This document shows positions 1 through 8,667 of a stretch of DNA of 32,877 bases, in pieces. Under the pieces are notes generated by a model. That model saw nothing but the letters and a program-made list of their open reading frames with translations, did not search any database and was not told where the DNA came from. Position 1 is the first letter of the stretch. Every line of letters starts with the position of its first letter. The position numbers and the translations under genes are program-made. The DNA is from Bimuria novae-zelandiae CBS 107.79 (taxonomy: Eukaryota; Ascomycota; Dothideomycetes; Pleosporales; Didymosphaeriaceae). The stretch lies in contig ML976775.1 in NCBI GenBank assembly GCA_010015655.1, forward strand, positions 8,979 to 41,855, in the 5' to 3' direction.

Positions 1-855
1 CTGAAGAGGCGGAGAGTGCGGAGAGGCAGAGGCAAGTTGAAGAAGCGGAGAGGCAGATGCAAGCTGAAGAAGCGGAGAGGCAGAGGCAGGCTGAAGAGGC
101 GGAGAGGGCGGAGAGGCAGAGGCAAGCCGAAGAAGCGGAGAGGCTAGTTAATGAGAGACAGCGGATGGCAGAACAAGAAATGGAAAAGAAAGACGATACC
201 CAGGAGACGCACACGAGCAGAAGACCGAAATATAGAAAGAAACCTAAGCCCCCAAGAGGTATAGGTGCTACACGAAAAGAAAACGTCCGTAAACGGGTTA
301 CCCAGATTGACTTAGGCGAAGTTGTAGAACCTGCAACTCAGATACGAGCAGAAAAGGATCAAGTAGAATCGGGTAAGTAAACCTATACTCCGCTGAATAA
401 TGCTAATTTCTCTAGCAATAGATGCAGCCAATTCCACTGCTACCTCTCCAGATCAAAAGGTAGACGCCCAAAAAGTGCCCATAAATTTCAAGATCTTTGA
501 GAGAGGGACTTGGAGGGATGAATACAGTCTTCTAGTTGATCCCTCTAAGCCATTCGCGGTAAATGAGGTAGAGAGACTAGCGATAAAGTATATGAGAAAG
601 CATGACGGCATACAGATATATGATACAAAATTCCGTACGCTACGTCCCCATACATGTTTCGAGGACGTTACGACAGACGGGACGAACACTATACTTCTAG
701 TTCCGAAATCGGAAGTAAGCGTCATTGAATTTCCAGACGCTCCTAGAATATATAATGAGCCACAGGCCGAATCCGTAGCTAGCCAACCCAACCCGGCATT
801 TAATTCGCAGGTTGAGCGGGGAGATGAGACTGGGCGTAAAAAGAGTCGCTTATAA
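1..855 (+). CDS. C-terminal part of a DUF3723-like protein (5' end outside window)
   Basis: Two exons are visible: an open frame from position 3 to 372 and 416 to 855, joined by a 43-bp intron (373-415; donor GTAAGT, branch TGCTAAT, acceptor TAG), which keeps the frame. The first exon starts with a glutamate/arginine/glutamine-rich repeat built on EEAERQRQ, expected to form a charged coiled coil, then a basic stretch ending in RVTQIDL. The second exon holds the part I recognise as the C-terminus of fungal DUF3723 proteins: FKIFERGTW, VDPSKPF, EVERLAIKYMRK, CFEDVTTDGTNTILLVP. The frame is open to the left edge, so the ATG at 57 is internal and most of the protein is missing. The molecular function of DUF3723 is unknown; the family is recurrent cargo of Starship elements, which fits the captain in this window. 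Family call is from memory of its C-terminal motifs. Confidence 0.72.
3..150 (+). repeat. Coding minisatellite, EEAERQRQ-type repeat
   Basis: Imperfect direct repeats of gaagaagcggagaggcagag and close variants run from the left edge to about 150. They encode a repeated EEAERQRQ peptide in the frame of the DUF3723-like gene. The unit changes length by whole codons, so copy number could vary without breaking the frame. Confidence 0.8.
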
Positions 856-1192
856 CTTCATGCAGCACATTCTAATGAGCCAAATAATAGAGGATAGAAA
901 TTTATTTTGTGTTTTGTACTCCAATTGTAACCATCCTTTACAGTGAGCCAAATGGCCTAGCGTTAACTTTAAGACTAACGTGAGTACCTCTGTTGTAAGA
1001 GCAGATGGGCTCTAGTAAATAGAAAAAAACTGTGTTGATTGTGGACTAGTTAACGAGAGAAAGCTACCTTACAGTACTTATATAGCCTGGGCCTGCCAAT
1101 GAGCTAACTATGAACAGTCCAGCTGTAACAACTGTAATCCACCAATGACACCCCATCCATGAGTGAGCCCGGCATTTAGTATATACAGCAAG
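856..1192. other. Intergenic stretch, no gene seen
   Basis: This lies between the 3' end of the DUF3723-like gene and the 3' end of the secreted-protein gene, so it is a convergent intergenic region. I see no conserved frame, RNA gene or repeat in it. Confidence 0.6.
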
Positions 1193-1633
1193 CTAGCTAC
1201 CGTGGGATAGATCTCGCTCTAGTAGATTGGCAAAATGCTTCTGTTGATCGAGGATCGTTGGGGCGGAGGCTGCAGGACAGCCTACGCCACGCGTGCCATT
1301 AAAGCTCTGCAAGACAATCAGACACGTTGTAGCACGGTTGAACTGGTCTTTTTCCGATTGAGCGAGAGGGTCAACGTCGAATGTGACTGGAGTCCCTAAG
1401 AAATTTCTCGAAGTGACGGCCAAGTTTACCTTCTCGATAAATTCCTCGCGGTCGGGTGGACAAAAGCATGGAATTAAGATATCGTTAGCGCCAGCGCAGC
1501 TACCACTTCCGTTAGGGTCTTGACCAGCTGTTACGCCAAAGTCTGGAATCAGACTTGGATCTATGGACACGGTAGGTATTACGGAAGCAGAGATGATTAC
1601 CACCGGAAGAGAGAGAATAGTAGAAGAGCGCAT
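1193..1633 (-). CDS. Small secreted cysteine-containing protein
   Basis: Uninterrupted frame of 146 residues starting at the ATG at 1633. A hydrophobic N-terminus (MRSSTILSLPVVIISASV) looks like a signal peptide. The mature part contains IPDFGVTAGQDPNGSGSC, then PCFCPPDREEFI, a TPVTFDVDP segment, and a C-terminal GTRGVGCPAASAP. Five cysteines are present. The combination IPxFG...GSGxCxGA...IPCxCPP...GxGCPAA is one I recognise from an uncharacterised family of small secreted proteins common in Dothideomycetes and Eurotiomycetes. It is likely an extracellular or wall protein; an effector role is possible but nothing here shows it. The frame is intact and isolated, with convergent transcription to the left neighbour. 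Confidence 0.72.
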   Translation of the reverse strand: MRSSTILSLPVVIISASVIPTVSIDPSLIPDFGVTAGQDPNGSGSCAGANDILIPCFCPPDREEFIEKVNLAVTSRNFLGTPVTFDVDPLAQSEKDQFNRATTCLIVLQSFNGTRGVGCPAASAPTILDQQKHFANLLERDLSHGS

Positions 1634-1849
1634 TTTCACTCAGCGTGACGTAGCTCCGGAAAAGCTGGGAATGAAACATTCTAATACTTGAACTTACTGA
1701 CCCTCTCTAAATAATAGTCGTTCAGTGAGGACTAAAGGGGTCCACCATCCGAAGAATAGTACAGCTTCACTGTGGGACTTGTTTTGGTACCCGTTGGGAA
1801 CTTCGAAGCACAGTAGTGCTGTTTTGACCTCAAGTATAGATCGAGGTGG

Positions 1850-2030
1850 TGCCGAATGAGGACCAGAACAGGAGGGTTACGGCGAGAAAGAAGTTTGGCA
1901 CGATGGGGAGGTCATGCTGTGTTGAGGGAATGATGCAGCCACCCAGTTCGATGCGAACCTCTCTGCTAAGCTGTTCTGGGCGAGCGCCATAGTAGATATC
2001 TGGATTGCCGGGCTTAAGTGTGCCGAAAGC
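1850..2030 (-). pseudogene. Fragment of an uncharacterised fungal protein
   Basis: The minus frame between about 2030 and 1850 reads FGTLKPGNPDIYYGARPEQ, later IIPSTQHDLPIVPNFFLAV, then loses resemblance. The wording KPGNPDxYYGARPEQL...IIPST...DLPxxPNFF is one I associate with a recurrent, uncharacterised fungal family. Only about 60 residues are preserved, with no start and no C-terminus, so this is a fragment. It abuts another fragment on the opposite strand at about 2030. Function unknown. Confidence 0.35.
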
Positions 2031-2470
2031 ATTCGCCCCCGCTTTCAAGGACGATCCCAAGGACCCAAAGGGCGTTGATTTCGCCATTACCCATATACCC
2101 TCATACACACTTAGAGGGAGTATCCAATCTCTCCTTCGCAACGTATCCGATGACGAACAGCGGACAATTAATCAGACCCACTACCTCTGCTACCAGCCAG
2201 CTCTACTGTCCATGGAGACTAAGAAGGGCTACAACGACGAACTTGATGCCAATTTTAAGCTTGCAATGTGGACAACAGCATGGCAGGTGGGGATCTCTCG
2301 GTTTACAGGGCAAGGCACAGCGTGTACGCCACTGCCAGGTATTATTTATATTATCACGTATGGGAACTGCAGTGGGCAGTGGATACCGTGGACACGGTGT
2401 ATTTTATTAAGCATCCAGAGCCTATTGGCAATACTGCGAGGGTGCAGGTGGTGGAAATGGCTTTGAAACG
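2005..2470 (+). pseudogene. Fragment resembling a fungal PD-(D/E)XK nuclease-like protein
   Basis: The plus frame from about 2030 reads KGVDFAI, then a spacer, then LSMETKKGYNDELDANFKL and MWTTAWQVGISR. The order VDF...(I/M)ETKK...A.LQL.(V/M)W.AAW is that of the fungal PD-(D/E)XK nuclease-like proteins (PDDEXK_12 type), where D and ExK would be the catalytic positions. After about 2330 the resemblance moves to another frame (YYHVWELQWAVD, TVYFIKHPEPIG), so at least one frameshift has occurred. There is no proper ATG start and no complete C-terminus. Treated as debris; the family call is moderate to low confidence. Confidence 0.38.
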
Positions 2471-2490
2471 CGGTTCAAATATTACTCGCA

Positions 2491-2562
2491 GAGGGAGGGA
2501 GAGAAGAGGGAGGGAGAGAAGAGGGAGGGAGAGAAGAGGGAGGGAGAGAAGAGGGAGGGAGA
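2491..2562. repeat. 15-bp purine-rich tandem repeat
   Basis: Nearly five perfect head-to-tail copies of gagggagggagagaa. All purines on the plus strand, so it could adopt triplex or G-rich secondary structures. It follows directly after the nuclease-like fragment. Confidence 0.95.
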
Positions 2563-2875
2563 TAGGTAGGTAGACCTCTATTATAGTTTCCTCTTATGCT
2601 GAATTCGCAGGAAGATAGACCGTGTTTTCTGTACGCTGCATAGCGGATGCGACACCGGTTTAAAGACATAAAGTATCCAATTCAGAAGAAAGGCATATGC
2701 TGAGGCGTGTATACTATCTAACAATCCCTTCTTGTAATCATTCCAAGACCCCTCGTCGGAGCGTACTCAACCCCTTTCAGCATTGGCTCAAGTGTAGTAG
2801 GGGAAACACTGGACGAACGGGGAGATTGTTCCCTCGCAATACTAGCCTCGGGTATGATGTCTTTTCACGAAACTA

Positions 2876-4420
2876 TTAGTATTTCACGCTGAGCGAAGCT
2901 TTTGGGAACATACCATCTCGATAGTCAACGTTCACATGTACGATTGGGCTGAAACCTGCCTTCCTACGAATATGAGAGATGTAAATCGCACTCATGATAT
3001 GGCAAGGAACGCTGTGATCTGCTAGGTTGGAGCGCATGTCGTTGAGGCTTTTGATACCTTCGGTGTATTCGATGGCTTCCTCCAGAATGCCGCGCTTCAC
3101 ATTCTCTGACAATAGACCCGGCGTCTTTGAGCGAAACTCTTTGTCGATATCACTTACGGTGAATGTTCGCAGGGGTTCAGCCTCAGCGAGCATGTCACAG
3201 TTCCGGAAGACCTGTATCTCGAAATGATTGTCGCTGCCGAGTTTTGCGTCACTAGGACGTGACCGATCATGTTTATCATTAGCCTGCTTGGAGTTGATGG
3301 CAATTGTCTGGAATGGACCGCTCTTTATCTCATGAAGCTCGTGCTTTACTCTACCGTTCCCTTTGTAGAGGTCCATTGGTGGGAGGAGCCAGTGGCGCCT
3401 GGCGAAACCGTTGTGTTGAAGATTGATTTGAGCAAGAGCAATAGCCTCACCCTCTCGCAAGAAGGTAACCTGGATTGAAGCATCAATCTCCCCGAAGGAG
3501 GCATAAAGGGCTTTCAACTCGTCATCCGAATACTTGCAGGATCTCCCATACTCATCCAACCCAAAAAGCTTCTGATAATCGCTGGTGTTGAGCTGCATCA
3601 GGAAGCCATTCGGCTGAACGAAGCTGCTAACAACCTCGATTTGATCTGGTCTTTTTTGTTGCGTGAAGCCTGCTTTGAAAAACTGATAGACGGTGTCGAG
3701 AAAGTGGTACCCGCTATGCGAGACCTTCCCATACCCCATATTGTACGTATGGTATCGCTGGTCGACGATCTCTGTCGGCATACGCCATTGTCCGTCACAA
3801 TGAGTCGTGTTGACGTTTGTTACAGGGCAGCCGGTCTTGTTTTGAATATCAGCTATCTTTTGCAAAGTGAACTGAAATCCGGGATGGTATCTCCTGTGGC
3901 TGTTCACAAGGAAACACGTCTCCTTGTATCGTTGGAGATTCAAATATGCGTCCAACAAGACATTGTAGTCAGTTGCTATCCCATAAGCCTCATCAAGGCT
4001 GGTGCAAACGTTCTTGCGCGTGGAAACCGGTTTGTCCATGATGATGTTCAAACCCGCGGAGAGAGCCCATAGACCATAAGCTGTATGAGCCAGAGGCTCA
4101 GTGGCTATGATAACGAACGACGCATCCAGACGTGTAGCGAGCTGAGACAGCTTAAGTGCTACATATGTTGGCATTTCAGTCGTGAAGAATGGAACAAAGT
4201 GTAGCTCCGCATTCGGAAACGTCTTTTGTTGATATTCGGTGATAGACTGCTGGTGTTCTTGTACGTCGACGGCGGCGAGTAGAGTTGCGCGGCCTTCCTG
4301 TTCCAATGCTTTCAGGTGAGGAATATAGGTGCGTTTGGCATGTGGACCAACGCCAATCAGCAAGAACCTAACGGGTGTCTTCTCGGCATTGCTGCAATCG
4401 CGTGGCAAAGTACCTATCAT
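2876..4420 (-). CDS. Gfo/Idh/MocA-like NAD(P)-dependent oxidoreductase
   Basis: Single uninterrupted frame of 514 residues. The N-terminus carries a Rossmann strand and nucleotide-binding loop (FLLIGVGPHAKRTYIPHL, about residues 19-36). ATEPLAHTAYGLWALSAGLN (about 106-125) is followed by IIMDKPVSTRKN (about 126-137), the counterpart of the family's EKP motif, then VNSHRRYHPGF (172-182) and KVSHSGYHFLD (232-242), where the family has its substrate-pocket segments. Members oxidise or reduce sugars, inositols and other polyols with NAD(P). At 514 residues it is longer than the usual 330-400; extra sequence lies between about 290 and 420. Neighbours are a dioxygenase and an exporter, suggesting small-molecule metabolism. 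Substrate cannot be told. It starts at the first ATG after a stop and shows no RIP damage. Confidence 0.8.
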   Translation of the reverse strand: MIGTLPRDCSNAEKTPVRFLLIGVGPHAKRTYIPHLKALEQEGRATLLAAVDVQEHQQSITEYQQKTFPNAELHFVPFFTTEMPTYVALKLSQLATRLDASFVIIATEPLAHTAYGLWALSAGLNIIMDKPVSTRKNVCTSLDEAYGIATDYNVLLDAYLNLQRYKETCFLVNSHRRYHPGFQFTLQKIADIQNKTGCPVTNVNTTHCDGQWRMPTEIVDQRYHTYNMGYGKVSHSGYHFLDTVYQFFKAGFTQQKRPDQIEVVSSFVQPNGFLMQLNTSDYQKLFGLDEYGRSCKYSDDELKALYASFGEIDASIQVTFLREGEAIALAQINLQHNGFARRHWLLPPMDLYKGNGRVKHELHEIKSGPFQTIAINSKQANDKHDRSRPSDAKLGSDNHFEIQVFRNCDMLAEAEPLRTFTVSDIDKEFRSKTPGLLSENVKRGILEEAIEYTEGIKSLNDMRSNLADHSVPCHIMSAIYISHIRRKAGFSPIVHVNVDYRDGMFPKASLSVKY

Positions 4421-4612
4421 GGCTTTAGCTTAGCCTTAGTGACGCCTATGAAGAATCTGACCTTGCAAAGTTCGCCCTTCCGAAGTCGACCGATCTTGGG
4501 TGGTAGTGTGTGGCATTGCTTCTTGAGATTGATGTTTGTTGAACCTAAGATTATCAAGCACTCTACTCGTCATTTATAACCTTCCATTGTCTACAGGTCG
4601 AAAACGAATTTG
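4421..4612. promoter_or_regulatory. Upstream region of the oxidoreductase gene
   Basis: About 190 bp between the oxidoreductase start and the first repeat array. It must hold that gene's promoter, but I see no clear TATA box or named binding site. Confidence 0.35.
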
Positions 4613-4947
4613 GACTGTTGCAGCTGGTGTGATGGGGTGAAGCCGCAATGCCTGCAGCAATTTACGTGCAGCAGTGAGGGGAGAGGAGAGTGCGATGCAG
4701 GAAGAGAGCCATGCAGCTGTGCCTCAACCACACAGGAATCCTATATCTCGCTTCACCTGTACAGGCAGCAACACCAACTCAGGCCGATGTGCCAGCAAGG
4801 GTCCAGCCCACTTTTTGTTGATAGCTAACTAGTCAAACTGTCTGTTTAGCGTTCCACAGTCAGGGCTAACCCATTTACGGAAGGTGAGGCTAAGCAGCAC
4901 ATGTTGCAGCCGGTGTGATGGGGTGAAGCCGCAATCACTAGCGACTG
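4613..4947 (-). repeat. MITE-like repeat array, left copy (inverted)
   Basis: This block matches, in reverse orientation, the array at 7014-7835. Shared landmarks are the cacatcggcctgagttgg and acaaaaagtgggctggaccc segments and a gcttagcctcaccttYcgtaaa segment. The subterminal piece gtgtgatggggtgaagccgc occurs twice, near 4628 and 4915. The right end (4921-4947) is a terminal-repeat-like 27-mer ending in cactagcgactg that matches the 27-mer at 7809-7835 in 24 of 27 positions. Short open frames inside are by-products of the repeat. Confidence 0.8.
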
Positions 4948-5156
4948 TGTTGTTATTGCATATTGTGATGACAATATGCGCTAATGCTGAGACTCTTGGA
5001 GATGATCCCAAAAAGGAAGGAGTTTGCCCGAATACTCGAAAGACGACTTTTCCCAGGTGTCTGACACTGAAGGTTCATTAAATGAACCCTTTAACATTGT
5101 AGACTGAGACCTTCTTCTTCTCGTTCTCGCAAGAACTACACCTGTGCAACGATATC

Positions 5157-6471
5157 ATGGCGACCCGACCTATGACCCAAGAGCCACTTAGTTTGTCTGG
5201 AGCCTTAGACAAACATGATTCCTTCGACATCACGCCAGTCATTGGAAAGGAGTTCCCCAAGGCCAACGTTGTTGAGTGGATGAAAGATCCTAAATCAGAT
5301 GAGCTCTTGAGGGACTTGGCTATTACCAGTGAGTCATTGTTTTCCAACCAACGTGCTTTCGCTAATATGTGTTTCACCAAAGTTTCTCAACGTGGCGTTG
5401 TTGTATTCCGTGCCCAAGATGACCTTACAAACAACCTCCAGAAGGAACTCATCCTACGCCTGGGTGCGCTTTCGGGACGACCTAGCACTTCAGGGCTCCA
5501 CATCCATCCTATTTTCAACTCTGAGAGGAAGGATGGCGGGGATGACAACGAGATCAGTACAATCAGCTCCGAGGATCGCAAATCATTCTATGCTGGTGAG
5601 GTGCAGAGGAAGAAGAAGCAATCTCACAACAATTGGCATACCGACCTTGCTTTTGAGCCTGTGCCAGCAGACTACTCAAGTCTCCGACTGACTGAGCTGC
5701 CAATCACAGGTGGAGGTATGTCGATACGCTGAACACATGGCCTGTGAAGCACTAACTCATTCTATAGATACACTCTTTGCTTCAGGATATGATGTATGTA
5801 TACATGCGGAATCTTCTGCATATGTAGGACGTTATAGCTGATCCCCCTCAGATCTACGACCGTATCTCAGAGCCGATGCAAAAGTTCCTGGAAACCTTGA
5901 CTGCTACCTGTGCAAGCCCAGTGAGTCCGTTCATGCAGGCGGGATTTCAAGGTTACTAAAGCAAGATATAGAGCTTGGAAAAAGTCGCAAAGGAGGGCGG
6001 CTTTTCTGTTTACTCTCAGCAGAGAGGGTCGCCGGAGAATGTTGGGTCATCACTTAAAGCTGAGCACCCCGTTGTCAGAACAAATCCAGTGACAGGATGG
6101 AAGTCGATCTTCACCATTGGTCAGCACACACATCACGTAAATGGTGTAGCAGATGAAGAGAGCAGCATGCTCCTCGATTGGTTCATGCGTATACTCACGC
6201 AAAATCATGATTTGCAGGTCAGGCACCGTTGGCTGAACCCGAATGACCTAGGTACGTGTGGAAAGCAAAGATAGCATGCTGACAGAATTGATCTAATGCA
6301 CTTGACTTAGCTATCTGGGACAACCGTAGCACTTTCCATTGTGCTACTTGGGACTACGATCACCTTGGATCACGCTTCGGAAACAGGGCTGTGGGCGTGG
6401 GTGAAAGGCCCTACGTTGATCCCGCATCTGGTTCTCGCCAAGACGCTTTGAATGCTGCATTGAAGCATTAA
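5157..6471 (+). CDS. TauD/TfdA-type Fe(II)/2-oxoglutarate dioxygenase
   Basis: Five exons: 5157-5715, 5768-5793, 5852-5920, 5972-6251, 6311-6471. Introns are 52, 58, 51 and 59 bp, all GT-AG, and give one frame of 364 residues. Iron ligands are visible: H161 and D163 in NNWHTDLAFEP, and a distal H321 in HCATWDYD; the 2-oxoglutarate-binding arginine is probably R337 in SRFGNRAVGVG. GGDTLFASGYD, built across exons 1 and 2, matches the family GGDT(L/W)(F/W)xSxY segment and confirms the 26-bp exon. The family oxidises substrates such as taurine, sulfonates or alkyl sulfates, coupled to 2-oxoglutarate decarboxylation; fungal paralogues have many other substrates, so I do not name one. It is flanked by inverted copies of a MITE-like repeat and near an oxidoreductase and an exporter. 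Confidence 0.9.
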
Positions 6472-7013
6472 ATGGTGGTCTGGATGGACTACGAGGTTTC
6501 TGTTATCGCCTCCATTCTTTAGATAGTCTGAAGTACGCTCGTTATCCAGTGAATTGATTCTCATGACTCGCACACTTTGCACATCATGCTTCACATCCAT
6601 TAAGGGATTCCATCGTACACATAATACACACACAATATATATTGACAATGGGCATTATTGGCTCAGCCAGTATCACCTCCTCCCGCTGCGTCGACACCCA
6701 CTGACGGGGACCGTGAGCGTCTGACCAAATTTCTGGCGTGTTTTGCGGGTGTAAACGAGGACCATTCAACTAATCATGACGTGTATATTGCCACACGTGC
6801 GAGCCACGGCTTGCCTTGATGGATGTCTGTTAGCAGAACGGACCAATCCATTCAACCCACGTCGATCCGTAGGGCCGTTCCACTGTAATCCCAGTGACAA
6901 GGTTGGAATTGGTTTGCTTCCATTCAAGAAAATATCAGGGAGAAAAGCCTCAGGCTGATTGGCTGTGGGGCGTAAAAGTGGTTCCAATGTAGACGAATTG
7001 GGTGCCAAGCAGG
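6472..7013. other. Intergenic stretch, no gene supported
   Basis: Downstream of the dioxygenase there are only short frames without recognisable motifs. A CA-rich run (acacacacaatatatattg) sits at about 6624-6645. I see no RNA gene or mobile-element end before the repeat array begins near 7014. Confidence 0.5.
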
Positions 7014-7835
7014 GTAAGTTAGCGCTGACTGTGGAACGCTAAACAGACAGTTTGACTAGTCAGCTATCAACAAAAAGTGGGCTGGACCCTTGCTGGCACA
7101 TCGGCCTGAGTTGGTGTTGCTGCCTGTACAGGTGAAGCGAGATATAGGATTCCTGTGTAGTTAAGGCACAGCTGCATGGCTCTATTCCTGCATCACACTC
7201 TCCTCTCCTCTTACTGGTGCACGTAAATTGCTGCAGACATAAGGCATAGCATCGGCGAGGCCGGCGTAGAGATACAGGATTCCTGTGTGGTTGAGGCACA
7301 GCTTCATGGCTCTCTTCCTGCATCGCACTCTCCTTTCCCCTCACTGCTGCACGTAAATTGCTGCAGGCATTGCGGCTTCGCCCCATCACAGCAGCTACAA
7401 CATGTGTTGCTTAGCCTCACCTTTCGTAAATAGGTTAGCGCTAACTATATAACGCTAAACAAACAGTTTGACTAGTCAGCTATCAACAAAAAGTGGGCTG
7501 GACCCTTGCTGGCACATCGGCCTGAGTTGGTGTTGCTGCCGAAGCGAGATATAGGATTCCTGCATAGTTAAGGCACATTCCTGCATCGCACTCTCCTCTT
7601 CCCTTACTACTGCACATAAATTGCTGCAGGCATTGCGGCTTCGCCCCATCACACCAGCTGCAACATGTGCTGCTTAGCCTCACCTTTCGTAAATGGGTTA
7701 GCCCTGACTGTGGAACGCTAAACAGACAGTTTGACTAGTTAGCTATCAACAAAAAGTGGGCTGGACCCTTGCTGGCACATCGGCCTGAGTTGGTGTTGCT
7801 GCCTGTAAGGGTGAAGGCGCAATCGCTAGTGACTG
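7014..7835 (+). repeat. MITE-like tandem repeat array, right copy
   Basis: Three head-to-tail units begin with gttagcgctgactgtggaac-like sequence near 7018, 7434 and 7696. Each continues with acagtttgactagt, acaaaaagtgggctggaccc and cacatcggcctgagttgg. The first unit has an internal duplication (cagctgcatggct near 7170 and cagcttcatggct near 7300), the second has deletions, and the third is cut short and ends in the terminal-repeat-like 27-mer at 7809-7835. The array is the reverse complement of that at 4613-4947. No transposase frame is present, so it is non-autonomous. Confidence 0.82.
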
Positions 7836-8667
7836 TATGGTCCCTTGTGCTAGCGCATATCCAATTAGCCCATGTAGGCCACCCGCCGTGTTCGATATCC
7901 TTAGCATAAGCTTGATCCACTTTTATAAGATCCTTTAAAATGATCCTCCCGTCGGTGGCTCCGTAACCCGCTTCCGCTGCATACATGGTGGACGTTCCCA
8001 CGCTGGGCAAGGCCCCCTCTGGGCTTAGCGTGCGGGAATGAAATGGGGTTGAACCCGTATCAAGGATACTTTAAAGGCTAAACGGCCCGTTCCCGCTGCA
8101 ACCGTTACTGGCGCAAGAACTTGCGTTGTGACCAAAACTTGGCACAGGATTAGAGGTTTCGTGGCACTTCCGGGGTCCCCGCCAACGCCCTGAAAATGAC
8201 GTGCTCCGCTTTGCTGGGGCGTGTTTTGTTCATTGGCTAGTATGCTACACACAAGTAGCGTGAGAGGGCACCTTACATAACTTGGCGGCTTGGCGGCTTG
8301 GCTCAAGACCTTACCGGTACTCTTGACCGCCTCGCGGAAACCCTCTAGTAATAAAAAAAAACCGAAAGGTATTCCAACACGAGGGAACGTCTACTGCCTA
8401 GACAAAAACCAATCAGGGTTTCGTTGCCAAGCTGATCTTTACTATGAGAATTCATGCGCAGGCAGCCCTTTGCCGACGTGTCCAAATTGCGGCACGACTG
8501 CATTTTTCCACATCGCCTCTAACGCATTGCCAAACCCTTCTGACAAAGTCTCCTTGCATCATTAACCTCATCGTTTGGAGGAAGGACTACGCATCATCTA
8601 CGATTTTCATGCAATCCGATAAACCGGAGCGCGATTTACATTGACAAAACCTGATATTGAAAGTCAA
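7836..8667. promoter_or_regulatory. Upstream region of the MFS gene; no gene recognised
   Basis: About 830 bp between the repeat array and the exporter's ATG. It holds short open frames (for example minus 8010-7735) with no motif I recognise. A triplicated cttggcgg element lies at 8280-8300 (cttggcggcttggcggcttgg) and is a possible site for a regulator, though none can be named. Confidence 0.35.

Noticed and set aside
4610..5081. Short cysteine-containing frames inside the repeat arrays (also 7,060-7,683)
   Set aside because: The same peptides recur in each repeat copy and on both strands; they are by-products of the MITE-like sequence.
8641..8667. MFS start at the TTG at 8,641
   Set aside because: Fungal nuclear genes start at ATG with rare exceptions; the first in-frame ATG is 8,668 and the extra nine residues carry no signature.
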